From Niallia endozanthoxylica (GTDB lineage Bacteria; Bacillota; Bacilli; Bacillales; Cytobacillaceae), in assembly GCF_008710145.1 (NCBI RefSeq), contig NZ_VYKL01000018.1, forward strand, positions 62,001 through 126,000: a stretch of 64,000 nt of DNA. Reading direction: 5' to 3'. Under the pieces are notes generated by a model that saw only the letters and a program-made list of their open reading frames with translations, ran no database searches and was not told where the DNA came from. The position numbers and the translations under genes are program-made. Shown piece by piece: positions 62,224 to 64,000 of the stretch (position 1 is its first letter; every line of letters begins with the position of its first letter).

Positions 62224-63999
62224 TTATTGTTCCTTTGTCATCCCCATCTTTTCCATTACCATACTTTGAATCTCTGAAAAGTCAAAGGGAATGATGACGT
62301 TTTCGGCTAGTTCCCGTTTACTTTCTAACAGCACATGCATGAGTTCTTCTACCGTTCCCTGTGGGAAGTTATGCTTGTCTCTAGTAATCAAATGGTAGAC
62401 GGAAACATCTTTTGTTTGCCCAATGCGATACGCTCGGTCTGTTGCTTGATTTTCCACAGCAGGATTCCACCATCTTGTATAATGAATAACATGATTAGCG
62501 CTGGTAATGGTCAACCCAACTCCCGCAGCTTTTGGAGATAATAACATGATTCCGAATCCAGGCTCACTATTAAATTGTTTAACAACCCATTGCCTATTCT
62601 TTGTATTGCCGTCAATAACAGGTACGGATATTCCATACATGCTCATAAATAATCTTTTCAAGATGGAATGAAGACCTCGAAACTCGGTAAAGATTAACAC
62701 TTTTTCATTTTTAGCTTTAATATCATTAACCAATTCAATTAAAGCCTGAACTTTAGGAATATCTTTATAGGAAAGATTTTCATAGTCTTTGATCAAAACT
62801 CCAGGATGTCCGTATAATTGCCTTAACTTTGTCAACATATTTAAAATGGCTATTTGACCGGTTTCCTTCGTTTGCAACATCGTTTGAGAAATTTGTTTTT
62901 GAACATCGGCAGCCTCTATATAAAACGGATCGTGAATGTATTTCTTTGGAAGCCTGTCATCTAGTACTTCCGCTTTGGTTCTTCTTAGATAATAGGGTTT
63001 AATCTTTTTCAATAAGCCTTCATAATCAACGGTTTCAATATAATTCCTTCTAAATTCTCGCAACGAACCTAAAGCGCCAGGTTGAACAAAGTCCATAATC
63101 GACCATAGTTCTTCTAAACTATTTTCAACTGGTGTTCCTGTCATAGCAAGACGAAATTCATATTTCATCGCTCTTAATGCTCGTGAACGTTGACTTGAAT
63201 GTGATTTCATATTTTGCGCTTCATCACAAATGATTGATTGAAAGTCAATCTTGCCTAGTATCAATTGATCGATTTTTAACGTATCGTAACTTGTTAAAAT
63301 AATCTCGTATTGGGCAATCTGTTCAGCCGCTTTATGTCTACTCGTGCCTTTATGAACATAGATGCTTTCCTTTAGCGCTGGTGCAAACTTCTGGATCTCA
63401 TCCAACCAATTTTCAATTAAGGCAATGGGAAGGACAATCAGGGTTGGTTTCAACCTGTTCTTTTCCTTTTCCCTAAGTAAAAACGCAATCACTTGAATCG
63501 TTTTTCCAAGACCCATGTCATCAGCAAGCAAGCCGCCTTTTCCCTGCTCCTTAAGATGACAAAGCCATTGATAGCCTTGAAATTGATGGTCAAATAACGT
63601 GGCATGCAGTCCATTGGGAACGGGAAATGGCTGGTATTCCTTACTGCCCTTTTCAGCTAATTGGTATTCTAGTTCATTTTCATTATCACGAATATCCAAA
63701 GTGAACGTTTTACTTAATCCTGCTTCCTCGTCTTCAGGGAGATCCAATAATGCTTTTCGCATAATCGGGTCTAAGTAAAACCATTCACCAGCATGGTAGA
63801 CATATTGCTCAGTTGGATGCTGCTCCATTAGGTCTTTTAAAAATTCGGGATTGTACGCTTTTGTCTCATCTGGCCCATTTTCATCGGATCCAAACCAGTT
63901 GATTTTTGATTCTTGATTATAAACCGGTCGAATATGTTGAATCGGAATAATGCCTGTTACCCGCTTTGAAAATAACTCCAAATCAATGTGATAATCATG
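62224..63999 (-). CDS. SNF2-family DEAD/DEAH-box ATPase (5' end outside window)
   Basis: At least 590 residues; the frame is open to the window edge, so the N terminus is missing (the TTG at 63981 is not a start). SNF2 motifs in order: I DDMGLGKTIQ, II CDEAQNMKSH (DEAQ), III MTGTPVENSLEELWSIMDF, IV-V FTEFRGLHSIL and LLSPKAAGVGLTI, VI RAYRIGQTKDV. Bacterial SNF2 proteins move on double-stranded DNA and may help RNA polymerase recycling, repair or defence. The preceding part (about 1-120) is not an obvious SWIM domain. Confidence 0.92.
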   Translation of the reverse strand, partial: HDYHIDLELFSKRVTGIIPIQHIRPVYNQESKINWFGSDENGPDETKAYNPEFLKDLMEQHPTEQYVYHAGEWFYLDPIMRKALLDLPEDEEAGLSKTFTLDIRDNENELEYQLAEKGSKEYQPFPVPNGLHATLFDHQFQGYQWLCHLKEQGKGGLLADDMGLGKTIQVIAFLLREKEKNRLKPTLIVLPIALIENWLDEIQKFAPALKESIYVHKGTSRHKAAEQIAQYEIILTSYDTLKIDQLILGKIDFQSIICDEAQNMKSHSSQRSRALRAMKYEFRLAMTGTPVENSLEELWSIMDFVQPGALGSLREFRRNYIETVDYEGLLKKIKPYYLRRTKAEVLDDRLPKKYIHDPFYIEAADVQKQISQTMLQTKETGQIAILNMLTKLRQLYGHPGVLIKDYENLSYKDIPKVQALIELVNDIKAKNEKVLIFTEFRGLHSILKRLFMSMYGISVPVIDGNTKNRQWVVKQFNSEPGFGIMLLSPKAAGVGLTITSANHVIHYTRWWNPAVENQATDRAYRIGQTKDVSVYHLITRDKHNFPQGTVEELMHVLLESKRELAENVIIPFDFSEIQSMVMEKMGMTKEQ

Positions 64000-64000
64000 C

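Overview
The window looks like chromosome of a low-GC, spore-forming Bacillaceae (Bacillus sensu lato). Grounds: strong AGGAGG-type ribosome binding sites with frequent GTG and TTG starts, the spore photoproduct lyase pair splA-splB, a DacC-type carboxypeptidase, an SLH surface protein, YczE, DegV, LysE, DUF3231 and DUF4256 proteins typical of Bacillus, and a B. megaterium-style oxygen-independent cobalamin operon. No rRNA, tRNA or CRISPR array was seen.

Layout. 0-8.5 kb: end of an ABC substrate-binding protein, manganese catalase, a DUF2243/CtaG-like membrane pair, a carboxymuconolactone decarboxylase-like protein, splAB, small and hypothetical proteins, LysE exporter. 8.7-20 kb: a 1.2-kb AT-rich stretch without genes, DegV, a large SLH surface protein facing a membrane-anchored HtrA-type protease, DacC, DUF418 protein, a HAD protein lacking its nucleophilic Asp. 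20-35 kb: metabolic enzymes, transporters and small regulators (MarR, PadR-ChrA), an RsgA paralogue preceded by a possible attenuator, and several gene relics (FtsX permease, Fur-box-preceded ferredoxin-NADP reductase, XRE regulator). 35.7-38.4 kb: an IS607-family element with intact tnpA, broken tnpB and a probable omega-RNA. 38.5-40.2 kb: a compact cluster of an IseA-like endopeptidase inhibitor, a 61-residue ORF and an NlpC/P60 domain whose whole catalytic triad is replaced, followed by an Abi_2 relic.

40.3-59.6 kb: cobalamin synthesis on the minus strand. Riboswitch 2 precedes the cobalt ECF transporter cbiMNQO; riboswitch 1 precedes cbiH60-J-C-D-ET-L-F-G-A-sirC-cobA-nitroreductase-btuR-methyltransferase-cbiW/X fusion; cobQ follows as its own unit. 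Together they would import cobalt and take uroporphyrinogen III to adenosylcobyric acid. The late genes (cbiB/cobD, cobU, cobS, cobT) are not in this window. 60-64 kb: a GNAT acetyltransferase with a relic of a second copy beside it, a DUF4145 protein and a SNF2 helicase that runs off the end.

Best candidates for undescribed biology: the iseA / ORF61 / dead-NlpC cluster, the leader-peptide attenuator before the RsgA paralogue, the cbiW-cbiX fusion with an unassigned methyltransferase in the cob operon, and the DUF4145-SNF2 pair. All function statements come from reading the sequence; no database search was run.
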